A DNA stretch of 64,000 bases from JAAZMI01 sp050948785 (GCA_050948785.1 JBMNEM010000002.1:1-64000); one strand, 5' to 3'. Counted from the first letter of the stretch, positions 1-8,399 are shown. Translations and numbers: made by a program. The notes: generated from the letters alone by a model not told the origin.

Positions 1-737
1 ATTGGTGATATATTTTTAGACAAATTTGCTTGGCTGTCTCTTCTCTTCCTGACACATTGTGCAATAAAATTTCTTTCACCAAACACCTCATCACAAATCT
101 TCCTCAAGTTATGGACTTCCCCATCATCAATGCTGATAAAAATAACCCCATCTTCCCGCAACAAATTCCTGGCCAGCTTCAAGCGGGGATAGATCATGCT
201 CAGCCAATCGCTGTGAAACCGTCCGTTTGATTCCGTATTTTGAAAAAGCTGGTTGCCGTAGTCATCTACCTGCCCCGATGCGGTCAAGTAATCATCTTTA
301 TCCTGCTTGAAATTATCTTTATAGATAAAATCTTTTCCTGTATTGTAAGGAGGGTCAATGTAGATGCACTTGACGCTATTGAGATAAGACTCCTGCAGGA
401 TTTTCAGCACATCCAGATTATCCCCCTCTATATAGAGGTTGCCCGTGGTTTCCCAGTCCACGCTTTCTTCTTTAACCGGCCGCAGGGTTTTGTTGATGGG
501 TGTGCTGGCCAGCAGCATGGCTTCTTTTTTGCCCGGCCAGGTAAGTTCGTAGTGTTCTTTGTCTCCTTCTACTACTTGATAGGAGAGTTCCTGCTTGAGC
601 AGTTCCAGGTCGACAGCCTTAATGGGGTTACCCTTCTCATCTTCCGTTTCAGTGATCACATTGGGGAACAGCTCTGCAAGCTTTTCCATGTTGGCCTGTA
701 CCAAGTCTTTTGTCTCCATTGTAAGTTTCTTCATCAT
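1..737 (-). CDS. Type III-like site-specific DNA methyltransferase (Mod), N-terminal part, cut by window edge
   Basis: This gene starts at 737 and runs off the left edge, so only about 245 residues are visible. It encodes an N6-adenine DNA methyltransferase of the type III Mod family. Residues 128-134 are the catalytic motif DPPYNTG, and residues 101-108 (LYIEGDNL) resemble the region that precedes it in Mod proteins. The start is one of two adjacent ATGs (737 or 734) behind a GGAAGGA ribosome site. It follows the DUF4391 gene by 11 bases and is probably translated from the same transcript as the helicase. A Res subunit would be expected just beyond the left edge; that is inference. The absence of an annotated stop is only due to truncation by the window. 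Confidence 0.9.
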   Translation of the reverse strand, partial: MMKKLTMETKDLVQANMEKLAELFPNVITETEDEKGNPIKAVDLELLKQELSYQVVEGDKEHYELTWPGKKEAMLLASTPINKTLRPVKEESVDWETTGNLYIEGDNLDVLKILQESYLNSVKCIYIDPPYNTGKDFIYKDNFKQDKDDYLTASGQVDDYGNQLFQNTESNGRFHSDWLSMIYPRLKLARNLLREDGVIFISIDDGEVHNLRKICDEVFGERNFIAQCVRKRRDSQANLSKNISP

Positions 738-748
738 CAAATCCTTCC

Positions 749-1396
749 TTACTCTATTAGTCGCTGCAGTTCTTTTTTCTTTTCCTGCAGCTCGATGTTA
801 TATTTTACCTTGCGGTTGAACTGACGCTCCCTGGCTATCTTCGCCTCCAGGGCGCCGATCTCCCGCTTCAGTTTATCCAGTTCCTTTTGTTTTTCGATGG
901 CCTGCTCCAGCGCCTGGCCGCTGCCAGGGCTAACGGAGATGAGGCTTTTGAGCAAATTTTCGTAGACTGCTTTCAGGGTCAGCCCTTTAAGCAGGTCCAG
1001 GGACAATTCATTTCGCCACTCTGAATAGAAGTAAGAGTCCACCACGAAGCGGTTTTCGTGCTGCTGGCTTCGTTTTTTGTAGGCCACCGCCAGCCGGGCT
1101 TCTTTACCATAAACGAGGACAAAGAGGATCGGGTAGGGGATAGCGCGGTCAATGCTTTCCAAAACGTCCTGCGCTAATTCCCTTTGTTTCAGGTAAACTT
1201 CAAAGATCTGTATTTCCTGAACCTCCGGCGTTGGAGTAATGTTCACTGTATGACGGGAGAGCTTATGCTTCCAAATAATATAGTCGATCTGGCGCACAAA
1301 CTTTTCTTTGAGTTTGCTGCCCATCTTCAGCTTCTCGTAAAACTTGCTCTTGGGTATTCTTTTGTCGTAGAGGGTTTTTTCAGGCAGGTTAAGCAT
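749..1396 (-). CDS. DUF4391 domain protein of a type III-like restriction locus
   Basis: A protein of 215 residues matching the DUF4391 family, which I know mainly from loci that also carry a type III-like methyltransferase and a SNF2 helicase. Its biochemical role is not known to me. The N-terminus MLNLPEKTLYDKRIPK is typical. The last 50 residues are a charged coiled coil rich in Lys and Glu, ending with LQEKKKEL. An upstream in-frame GTG exists at 1405, but the ATG at 1396 has AGGTG six bases before it. The gene starts 10 bases downstream of the helicase stop and ends 11 bases before mod, so the three form one operon. A 3' fragment of a second DUF4391 gene lies at 7532-7585. Confidence 0.75.
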   Translation of the reverse strand: MLNLPEKTLYDKRIPKSKFYEKLKMGSKLKEKFVRQIDYIIWKHKLSRHTVNITPTPEVQEIQIFEVYLKQRELAQDVLESIDRAIPYPILFVLVYGKEARLAVAYKKRSQQHENRFVVDSYFYSEWRNELSLDLLKGLTLKAVYENLLKSLISVSPGSGQALEQAIEKQKELDKLKREIGALEAKIARERQFNRKVKYNIELQEKKKELQRLIE

Positions 1397-1405
1397 TGCT
1401 TGCAC

Positions 1406-4400
1406 CTATCTTACTACCACAAAGGCAATTAGTTCAAAATCTTCCAGCCCCTGGATGGCCCCCAGCAGGGCTGTGGTGCCGCCGGCACTGAAGAGGCTGT
1501 CCAGATCGCTTTCTTCTTTTACTTGGATAATAGACCTGATGCACTCCTCAAGCAGGCGGGAGTAGCGGTCCATCTTGCGGCCGTCCCGGGTTTCCTTATT
1601 GAACGGTTTATAAAGCTTTTCCAGCGGTGCCTGATGTTCCCGGCAGAGCAATCTTAGTATATCCAGGGATTTTTTCACTTCCAGATGGTTACTGATAATT
1701 TGCCCGTCATTGCTAATATAGACCAGGTAAAAGGGATGCAGTCGGTTCTGGTTTTTAATGTTCACTTCGCTGTTAATATTGCGCAGCACAAAGATAATTC
1801 CCGGGGGAGCTCCTTTTTCCCTGTCAGCGGAGACAACGGCGTGCAGGCCGGGGGGAACCTGCTCCAGATCTCCTTCTTTTTTTATGTACTGCACCAGATC
1901 GATGCGGAAGTCGTTTAAGCCTAGGTCTGTAATGGAGACCCCGGTACGCAAATCATCCAGGTCGATCACCTCTTCCCGGAGACGTTTGAGCTGCTCTTGG
2001 CGGTACTCCAGGTCGTTGGATTGGTTGGAGAGGACGTTGTCCTCCCCGGTGGCGGTCATGTCCATGATGACCATGCGGTTCTCCACCCGTTCCTTTAGCC
2101 TGATATATTCATCCAGAGTCATGTTAGGCCAGAAATTTACCAGCTGGATAACAGCGTTTTGGGAGCCAATGCGGTCGATGCGGCCGAAGCGCTGGATAAT
2201 GCGCACGGGGTTCCAGTGGATATCGTAGTTAATCAGGTAGTCGCAATCCTGCAGGTTTTGCCCCTCGGAAATACAATCCGTAGCGATAAGCAGATCCAGT
2301 TCACCCTGAAGATTGGGCATGATGAGATGTTTTTCCTTGGAGCGTGGTGAAAAACAGGTCAAAAGAGTGTGAAAGTCGCTTTTCACCTTGAGGGTAGTTT
2401 TATTGTCATCGCTGCCGACCACTTTGGCGGACTCCAGGCCAAACCCCTTTTTCACAAAGAGGGAAATATGTTTGTAGAGGTAGGCGGCTGTATCGGCAAA
2501 AGCCGTAAAGATTAAAATTTTCTTGTTTTCCGGGTTGATAGGTTTTTGTATTTTATCCTGGATGATTTTTTTCAATGTGTTAAGCTTTTCATCGTGGGCC
2601 GGGGCGATTTTCTCCATCTCAGCCAGCAGATTTTGAAAGACAGCACGGTCCCGTTCCAAGTCTTCACGCCAGCGGAGCCTGTCCAGATCAGAAAGGTTAA
2701 TCTTGATATTGCCGCCCACACTGTAGTCTTCATCCAGCCAGTCGTCATCGTCCAGGTTTACGGCATCAAATTCAGTGTGGTTAAATATTTGGCCGCCTAG
2801 AGCGCTGTTGTAGCTATCAATTAAATCTATGGTGGCGCTAATTTTTTCCAGGATCTTGATCAAGGTAATGCGGAAAGCAGCTACGGAGCTTTCCAGCCGT
2901 TTGAGCAGGTTGATACGCATGAGCACCTGCAGGCTTCGTTCTCGATCCAGCTGCTTGAGGCTGCCTCCACCGCCCCGGACTACCGTATCGTATTTTTTTT
3001 CGTAGAAGCGCATTCTGCTGGGCAGGATGTAGTTAAATGGCGCGTAGAGGGCCAAGTTGATACGGGTTAGCTCCTTAAATATTGCGTCAAATCCAATCAC
3101 GTCCTGCTGACGGGTAAGATCACAGTAGTAGGAAAGGGGTTTTAGGCGCCGGGGGAAATGGCCTATTTCTTTTGTATCATAGTATGTCTGGATATGCTTG
3201 CGGGAGCGGGCAATGGTAACGCTGTCCAGCAGCTCAAAAAAATCGAAATCAAGTGCTTCCAGCAGGTTTTCTGTGGTCCGGAGGGAAACGGGTAGCTTGG
3301 ACCAGCTGTTAAAGACTGCTTGCGCGTGGCGAAATATTTCTTCAACGCCTTTTTCCGTTTTAAGCCGGCGGTTAATTTTACTGGAATCTGCTTCGTAGGC
3401 CAGGGCAAGCTGGTTTTTCAGGTCGTTAAAACGGTTGTTGACCGGTGTGGCGGAAAGCATGAGCACACGAGTCTGGACACCTTCCTGGATTACCCTGCGC
3501 ATCAGCTTTTGATAGCGAGTCTCTTTATCCTTACGGGCTTCGTTGTTGCGGAAGTTGTGGGATTCGTCGATGACCAGGAGGTCATAGTTTCCCCAGTTGA
3601 GCCTATCCAGGGGGATGCCATTGCTGAAACCGCCATCCCGGGATAGATCTGTATGGTAGAGCACATCATAACGGAAGCGGTCCTTATAGAGAATATTATT
3701 GGAGACGTTTTGCCGAAAGGTGAGCCAGTTTTCGCCCAGCTTCTTCGGGCAAAGAACCAGGGCCGATTTATTGCGCAGCTCGTAATATTTGATGATTCCC
3801 AGGGCACTGAAGGTTTTGCCCAGGCCCACACTGTCGGCCAGGATACAACCGTTGTATTTTTCCAATTTATTGATGCCGCCGATGACCGCATCCTTTTGGA
3901 AATTGTAGAGGCGGCGCCATATTTCTGTTTCCTTAAACCCGGTGGCTTCGCTGGGCAGCAGGTCTTCGGAGATGTCTTCCAGGAATTCGTTAAAAATGTT
4001 GTAGAGAATAAGGAAATAGATAAAGGCGGGGGCGTTTTCTTTGTAAACCGAAGAGATATGACTGGCGACCTGATCTGTCACATCGGTTAGTTTTTCTTTG
4101 TCCTGCCATACCTGCTCGAAAAGGTCAAAATAATGCTTGCTGATAGGATAGTCGGTAAATTTATTGACCATATTGGAGAGGGCGTCGCCTTGCTCATAAC
4201 CCAAGTCCACGGTGGTAAAAGCGTTGACGGGCATATAGGTCACTTTTTCGGTGCCGTTTTCCAGGTTGATAAAACCCTGCAGGGCACCGCTGGTGTTGTT
4301 GGATTTGAAGGTTACTTTTTTCTTGATCCACTGGCTACATTCTTTGGCAATAGCTTTTAGGGTAAGTTCGTTTTTGAGGCGGATCTCAAATTCTGTGCCA

Positions 4401-4648
4401 TAAAGGCTTTTTTCTCGGTTTTGCCTGGGGATATAGAATTCCCGTTTCTCTTTTTTTATCTTATCGGCAACAAATGTGGGAGAGGTAAAAATGAAACGGA
4501 GTTCTTCTATTTGGTCCAGTTTATCCTTAAGTACCTGGTAGGCATAGATAGAAAAATAGGCGGCAGCGATGGAAAGGCGGGCCTTTTTGCCCAGCGTTTT
4601 TCCTAAGTCTGCACCCAGTGTTTTATCAATGTTATTAATTACTTCCAT
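1406..4648 (-). CDS. SNF2-family helicase with N-terminal phospholipase D-like region
   Basis: A protein of about 1080 residues. The N-terminal 200 residues resemble the phospholipase D-like regions found before some defence helicases, but I do not see a clear HKD motif. The helicase core is intact: Walker A ADSVGLGKT at about 271-279, DESH at 361-364, SATP at 399-402 and the arginine-finger motif QRFGRIDRIG at 819-828. Such proteins translocate on DNA using ATP and accompany modification enzymes in defence loci. The open frame extends upstream to 4732, but the ATG at 4648 has GGGTGA at good spacing. It is first in the operon with DUF4391 and Mod. The family assignment is firm; the exact defence role is inferred from its neighbours. 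Confidence 0.85.
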   Translation of the reverse strand: MEVINNIDKTLGADLGKTLGKKARLSIAAAYFSIYAYQVLKDKLDQIEELRFIFTSPTFVADKIKKEKREFYIPRQNREKSLYGTEFEIRLKNELTLKAIAKECSQWIKKKVTFKSNNTSGALQGFINLENGTEKVTYMPVNAFTTVDLGYEQGDALSNMVNKFTDYPISKHYFDLFEQVWQDKEKLTDVTDQVASHISSVYKENAPAFIYFLILYNIFNEFLEDISEDLLPSEATGFKETEIWRRLYNFQKDAVIGGINKLEKYNGCILADSVGLGKTFSALGIIKYYELRNKSALVLCPKKLGENWLTFRQNVSNNILYKDRFRYDVLYHTDLSRDGGFSNGIPLDRLNWGNYDLLVIDESHNFRNNEARKDKETRYQKLMRRVIQEGVQTRVLMLSATPVNNRFNDLKNQLALAYEADSSKINRRLKTEKGVEEIFRHAQAVFNSWSKLPVSLRTTENLLEALDFDFFELLDSVTIARSRKHIQTYYDTKEIGHFPRRLKPLSYYCDLTRQQDVIGFDAIFKELTRINLALYAPFNYILPSRMRFYEKKYDTVVRGGGGSLKQLDRERSLQVLMRINLLKRLESSVAAFRITLIKILEKISATIDLIDSYNSALGGQIFNHTEFDAVNLDDDDWLDEDYSVGGNIKINLSDLDRLRWREDLERDRAVFQNLLAEMEKIAPAHDEKLNTLKKIIQDKIQKPINPENKKILIFTAFADTAAYLYKHISLFVKKGFGLESAKVVGSDDNKTTLKVKSDFHTLLTCFSPRSKEKHLIMPNLQGELDLLIATDCISEGQNLQDCDYLINYDIHWNPVRIIQRFGRIDRIGSQNAVIQLVNFWPNMTLDEYIRLKERVENRMVIMDMTATGEDNVLSNQSNDLEYRQEQLKRLREEVIDLDDLRTGVSITDLGLNDFRIDLVQYIKKEGDLEQVPPGLHAVVSADREKGAPPGIIFVLRNINSEVNIKNQNRLHPFYLVYISNDGQIISNHLEVKKSLDILRLLCREHQAPLEKLYKPFNKETRDGRKMDRYSRLLEECIRSIIQVKEESDLDSLFSAGGTTALLGAIQGLEDFELIAFVVVR

Positions 4649-4894
4649 GGATATCACCCGGCTTTTCCTCTCTACATCCTTTAGTTTAGCTAATACCATA
4701 AAATTCTGTAAATAGTGGCAATATCCCTGCAAGAACGGTGTCTATTTTTGTCGGATGGGATATTATTGTGAAAAAGGATCCTTCAACTACTAAAAAACAA
4801 AAATGAAACAAAACAGCGTTTTGCTTGATAGTAGCCTCCAGATTATATAGAATGGAATTAGCATGGAAAGCAGCTCCAAGAAAGGAACCCCGAT

Positions 4895-5908
4895 ATGTCT
4901 GATTACCATGAAATGCAGGAACAGGACAGTATCACGGAAACTAAAGGGGGGAAAAAAAGCCGGGAACATGAAAAACACGATGAACTTTTCAAGCTGCTGC
5001 TGGAAAACTTTTTCCTGGAATTCATCGACCTCTTTTTCCCTCAGGTAAGCAGGCTGATTGATACCAAACACGTGATATTTATGCCTCAGGAAATAATAGT
5101 GGATATACTGGCCAAAGACAAACATATTGTAGACATCCTGGTTGAAACAAGGTTTAAAGATGAAGAAGGCATTGTCCTGATCCACGTAGAAAACCAATCC
5201 CAGAGAATAGCGGGTTATAATGAAAAAATGTTCAGGTACTATAGCCGCCTTTACGAAAAATATCGCAAAAAAATTCTGCCTGTTGTAGTCTATGCCCATA
5301 AAGAGAAAGTCCAGGAGGCAGAATCATTCCAAATCGCTTTTTCCTTTATGCCCGTACTTTCCTTTAATTTCTTAGTGGTGCACCTGGTCAGGGAAAACTG
5401 GCGTAATTATATCCGGAAAAACAATCCTGTAGCGGCAGCCTTACTGAGCAAGATGAACTATACCGAAGAAGAAAAGGTCGGCATCAAGATTGAGTTTTCC
5501 CGCATGATGGCCAATATGCAGTTAGACATAGCTAAAAGCACGCTGTTAACTTCTTTTTTTGAAACCTATCTTCAACTCAACAAAGATCAGGATAAGGAAT
5601 ACCTGGAACGTTTATCACGGGAATTAACTCCCAAGGAGGTGAAGGCCTTTATGCAGCTCACAACGTCTTATCATGAAGAGGGCAGAAAAGAAGGTATTAA
5701 AGAGGGTATTAAAGAGGGTATCAAAGAGGGCATCAAAGAGGGCATCAAAGAGAGTATTCTGGACCTGCTCCGGGATAAGGATGATTATCATCTACTCAGC
5801 GATAACCTTATAAAACAGCTGGATCGCCAAACAGAAATAGAAACACTTAAAAAAAGCCTTAAGAAAGCAGCCAGAGCTCCAAGTGTAAAACATTTTCTGG
5901 AAGAATAA
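4895..5908 (+). CDS. Rpn-family recombination-promoting nuclease / PD-(D/E)XK putative transposase
   Basis: A protein of 337 residues in the Rpn / YhgA-like putative transposase family, which are PD-(D/E)XK nucleases thought to promote RecA-independent recombination. The core residues appear to be D80 (in HIVDILVE), E99 and Q101 (in LIHVENQSQ). Near residues 262-285 there is a run of KEGI repeats encoded by 12-base tandem units, a common feature of this family. The ATG at 4895 has AAAGGA eight bases upstream. The gene is on the strand opposite to the surrounding defence genes, which suggests insertion. A truncated copy lies at 7682-8125. Confidence 0.85.
   Translation: MSDYHEMQEQDSITETKGGKKSREHEKHDELFKLLLENFFLEFIDLFFPQVSRLIDTKHVIFMPQEIIVDILAKDKHIVDILVETRFKDEEGIVLIHVENQSQRIAGYNEKMFRYYSRLYEKYRKKILPVVVYAHKEKVQEAESFQIAFSFMPVLSFNFLVVHLVRENWRNYIRKNNPVAAALLSKMNYTEEEKVGIKIEFSRMMANMQLDIAKSTLLTSFFETYLQLNKDQDKEYLERLSRELTPKEVKAFMQLTTSYHEEGRKEGIKEGIKEGIKEGIKEGIKESILDLLRDKDDYHLLSDNLIKQLDRQTEIETLKKSLKKAARAPSVKHFLEE
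5693..5752 (+). repeat. Five 12-base tandem repeats encoding Lys-Glu-Gly-Ile units
   Basis: Five tandem units of GGTATTAAAGAG or close variants fill this stretch of the Rpn gene. The shortened copy has four such units at 7922-7969, so unit number varies between copies. This is a coding minisatellite, not a CRISPR array: the units are only 12 bases and have no spacers. Confidence 0.9.
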
Positions 5909-6267
5909 GTTTCCCTGTAAAGATCATACTGAAAGGAGCCGCTCTCACTCTTTTTTATCAAGTATATATCAAGCTGCTGGCAAAAACTTCTGCTCATTTT
6001 TTTTCGTTAGCTTGTTCAGTGTTTTTGTAGTATGCTGATATTGGCGGTTTACCTCCCGGTGTGGTTTTTTTCCATCCCCCATGGTGCCATAACTGGGCCG
6101 GAAACCGCCATTCCAATTTAATCAGACGACATTCAGCTTTCTGAGACCACGCAGCTACAATAGAACTGTCTGGTAGCCAGATGCAGGACTTTATTAATCA
6201 GCGTTTTGGGAGTTGAGATACTCTTATATTAAGAAACTATTCCTGGAACGGCCTGCTATTCCTGGCC

Positions 6268-6832
6268 TTATCTTACTATTTCCAGTAACTTTTCAAAGCT
6301 GTCCACGGCATCATATTTGACGCTGTTGTTGCTTATTTTTTCAAAGTGTTTTTTGGCGCAGTGTATCTTGGCCTTTTCGATCCCCCGGAACTCCAGGGAA
6401 TCCATACTACCCTTGGTTTCGGCAATGAAATAGACATGTTTCACTTTATCTTCTTCAAAAACAATGGCCCAGTCGGGGTTGTAGTTACCTACAGGGGTGG
6501 GGATAAAGAAGCCGCCGGGCAGTTTGGCATAAACGCTCACTTCCCTGCTGACATCCAGGTTCCTGGCAAACTTCTTTTCCGTTTTTGACAAAACCCTGGT
6601 AGAGTTTCCTCGCCAAACGCTCGTCAATACGGATCTGCTGCCCATATTCGTTAATCAATAAATTATCTTTAAAAAAGTCAATATTGGCCTTGGCAAAGGA
6701 GCTGTCCCGGAAGACGACGCGCAGCGGTTTTTCTTTGGCAATTTCTTTGATCAGCTTTTCGGAGACGCCCTCATCAAAGCAGGCCACCTTTTTTTTTCCT
6801 GCAGTGCGTGCTATAACATTCTTTTCAAATAT
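6268..6832 (-). pseudogene. Remnant of type III restriction subunit Res (nuclease tail), frameshifted, with a possible Mod tail
   Basis: Two minus-strand frames together resemble the C-terminus of a type III restriction subunit. The downstream frame (6268-6590) contains the PD-(D/E)XK signature: FIPTPVGNYNPDWAI, then YFIAETKGSM. The upstream frame (about 6580-6832) contains VACFDEG and PLRVVFRDSSFA, which I associate with the tail of Mod-type methylases, and runs into NGKE. The reading must shift by one base near 6575-6585, in an A-rich stretch, to keep the family sequence. Helicase motifs are absent. This is therefore a deletion remnant, possibly joining mod and res tails. The join is inference. 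Confidence 0.65.
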
Positions 6833-7089
6833 TTGTAGATATTTTCACGTGAACCAACCATTTCAATGGTTATAGTTTTGCTTTTTTTATCAATGGTATA
6901 AATAATACGATAGCTTACGCCTTTAAAAATAAAGTCATAACTCAGATAGCTGCTCAAATCACCTTTAAGAGATTTCCCTTCCTTAGGATTTTCAGCACAG
7001 GTTTTAATTCTGGAAACCATTTCTTTTCTAATAAGCTTGTCCAGTTTTTTAATTTCTTTCAAAGCTGAACGCCTGTATTCTATGTGCAT
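6811..7089 (-). CDS. RelE/ParE-family toxin
   Basis: A 92-residue protein of the RelE/ParE fold, in most cases a ribosome-dependent mRNA nuclease. Visible family features are the N-terminal EYRRSALKEIKKLDK helix, the central LSSYLSYDFIFKGVSYRIIYTID strand region and the C-terminal IEMVGSRENIYK segment. It starts four bases after the stop of the AbrB-like gene, as expected for an antitoxin-toxin pair. Its 3' end overlaps the beginning of the Res remnant. RelE-like toxins within restriction loci are known, but whether this one serves the methylase locus is inference. Confidence 0.8.
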   Translation of the reverse strand: MHIEYRRSALKEIKKLDKLIRKEMVSRIKTCAENPKEGKSLKGDLSSYLSYDFIFKGVSYRIIYTIDKKSKTITIEMVGSRENIYKYLKRML

Positions 7090-7093
7090 ATAC

Positions 7094-7423
7094 TTAATCC
7101 AGCTCCAATTCTTTCATAGCGTCCCTTTGAGAAACTGTTTCTTCGTTGCTGCGTCTATTTAATTCCTCAGCTAGAGCTTTCGCCAGTTGAGCCTTTCTTT
7201 CGGGAAGCATTGCTTGAATCTGTTTTGTAGAATATCCTTCCTGCTTTAGGTCTTTCATGATTAACTCCTCAAGCTCGTCTGTAAAAGATACCGATTTTAT
7301 TTCTGCTTTATCACCTTTAATTTCTAAATAAATATAATCCCGGATCGCAAGACTGGCGCGAACTTTCTTCGGCAAAGTTATTTGACCTTTGGGGCTTACT
7401 TTTAATTTTAATAATTCACCCAC
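7094..7423 (-). CDS. AbrB/MazE-type antitoxin
   Basis: A protein of 109 residues. It begins with a SpoVT/AbrB-type swapped-hairpin DNA-binding domain: LKLKVSPKGQITLPKKVRASL, followed by an acidic, helical C-terminal tail that should bind the toxin. The frame is open up to 7453, but GTG at 7423 has GAGGTG six bases before it and gives the usual start. It forms a two-gene operon with the RelE-type toxin and probably represses its own promoter, which overlaps a 7-base tandem repeat at 7459-7483. Confidence 0.8.
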   Translation of the reverse strand: MGELLKLKVSPKGQITLPKKVRASLAIRDYIYLEIKGDKAEIKSVSFTDELEELIMKDLKQEGYSTKQIQAMLPERKAQLAKALAEELNRRSNEETVSQRDAMKELELD

Positions 7424-7441
7424 ATTAATCACCTCATTACT

Positions 7442-7447
7442 ATTATA
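7442..7447 (-). promoter_or_regulatory. Likely -10 box of the antitoxin-toxin operon
   Basis: TATAAT on the minus strand, 18 bases upstream of the antitoxin GTG. The -35 region would fall in the adjoining tandem AAAAAGT repeat. No good TTGACA is seen at 17 bases. Confidence 0.45.
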
Positions 7448-7458
7448 ACCCAAAAGTC

Positions 7459-7483
7459 AAAAAGTAAAAAGTAAAAAGTAAAA
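7459..7483. repeat. Three 7-base AAAAAGT tandem repeats plus a partial one
   Basis: Perfect AAAAAGT units at 7459-7465, 7466-7472 and 7473-7479 are followed by a partial unit. They lie immediately upstream of the toxin-antitoxin -10 box. Confidence 0.85.
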
Positions 7484-7531
7484 TTATTTGTGCATACCAT
7501 TGTGCTGAATTTGTAAACACTGGCGTGTTTC

Positions 7532-7585
7532 TTATTTAAATAGTTTTTCTAATTCTTTTTTCTTTTCCTGCAGCTGAGAGAAACT
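7532..7585 (-). pseudogene. 3' tail of a second DUF4391 gene
   Basis: Minus-strand codons here read SFSQLQEKKKELEKLFK and a stop. This matches the extreme C-terminus of the intact DUF4391 protein at 749-1396 (LQEKKKELQRLIE). The two loci share 23 identical bases at 769-791 and 7551-7573. An in-frame stop lies just upstream, so only this tail is left. It marks where a second helicase-DUF4391-methylase locus once stood. Confidence 0.55.
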
Positions 7586-7619
7586 TTAGCCGCCAAGTAT
7601 TGACACGCCTGGCCCAGAA

Positions 7620-8345
7620 TTTTGCTTGATGGCAGCCTCCTAATTATATAGAATGGAATTAGCATTGAAAAATCGAGCAAGATGAACTATACCGAAGAAG
7701 AAAAGGTCGGCATCAAGATTGAGTTTTCCCGCATGATGGCCAATATGCAGTTAGACATAGCTAAAAGCACGCTGTTAACTTCTTTTTTTGAAACCTATCT
7801 TCAACTCAACAAAGATCAGGATAAGGAATACCTGGAACGTTTATCACGGGAATTAACTCCCAAGGAGGTGAAGGCCTTTATGCAGCTCACAACGTCTTAT
7901 CATGAAGAGGGCCGAAAAGAAGGTATTAAAGAGGGTATTAAAGAGGGCATCAAAGAGGGCATCAAAGAGGGTATTCTGGACCTGCTCCGGGATAAGGATG
8001 ATTATCATCTACTCAGCGATAACCTTATAAAACAGTTGGATCGCCAAACAGAAATAGAAACACTTAAAAAAAGCCTTAAGAAAGCAGCCAGAGCTCCAAG
8101 TGTAAAACATTTTCTGGAAGAATAAGCCTTTCCTGTAAACGCATCATACTGAAAGGAGCCGCTCTCACTCTTTTTTATCAAGTACAATCAAGTATATATC
8201 AAGCTGCTGGCAAAAACTTCTGCTCATTTTTTTTCGTTAGCTTGTTCAGTGTTTTTGTGGTATGCTGACCTTGGCGGTTTACCTCCCGGTGCGGTTTTTT
8301 TTCCATCCCCCATGGTGCCATAACTGGGCCGGAAACCGCCATTCC
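7620..8345 (+). mobile_element. Internally deleted copy of the Rpn element
   Basis: The left 46 bases (7620-7665) match the sequence before the full Rpn gene at 4819-4864. From 7675 on, it matches 5446-6114. About 580 bases, covering the nuclease core, are missing. The same terminal inverted repeat is present, with arms at 8272-8280 and 8333-8341. Confidence 0.6.
7682..8125 (+). pseudogene. Truncated Rpn-family protein, C-terminal part only
   Basis: An open frame of 147 residues nearly identical to residues 190-337 of the intact Rpn protein. It lacks the nuclease core (D80, E99, Q101) and has one fewer KEGI unit. There is no ribosome site of note before the ATG. It is most likely a non-functional remnant made by internal deletion. 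A role as a regulator of the full protein cannot be excluded. Confidence 0.75.
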
Positions 8346-8390
8346 TATTGCACCTTGACATAAAAACCCACTTCATAACCCCACGTTTTC

Positions 8391-8399
8391 TGCTATAAT
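8391..8399 (+). promoter_or_regulatory. Extended -10 promoter of the epimerase gene
   Basis: TGCTATAAT is a perfect extended -10 box. It lies 21 bases upstream of the chosen ATG, so the leader would be about 15 bases. The TTGACA at 8355-8360 is too far away (33 bases) to be its -35. Confidence 0.55.

Larger units (their letters stand above)
4819..6114 (+). mobile_element. Rpn-type nuclease element, full copy
   Basis: This segment carries a PD-(D/E)XK nuclease gene and is repeated in shortened form at 7620-8345. The two copies share about 46 bases at the left end (4819-4864 here) and about 670 bases at the right end (5446-6114). Homology stops just after an inverted repeat whose arms TGGCGGTTT and AAACCGCCA lie at 6042-6050 and 6102-6110. 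The two boundaries were found by eye. No target-site duplication was recognised. Confidence 0.55.

Noticed and set aside
240..824. Plus-strand open frame of 194 codons at the left end
   Set aside because: It is antisense to the Mod gene, whose minus-strand frame carries DPPYNTG and other family sequence.
5693..5752. Regular repeats that might suggest a CRISPR array
   Set aside because: The units are 12 bases with no spacers, lie in a coding frame, and encode Lys-Glu-Gly-Ile.
8355..8360. TTGACA as -35 box for the epimerase gene
   Set aside because: It is 33 bases from the TATAAT, too far for one promoter. The extended -10 alone is a better reading.
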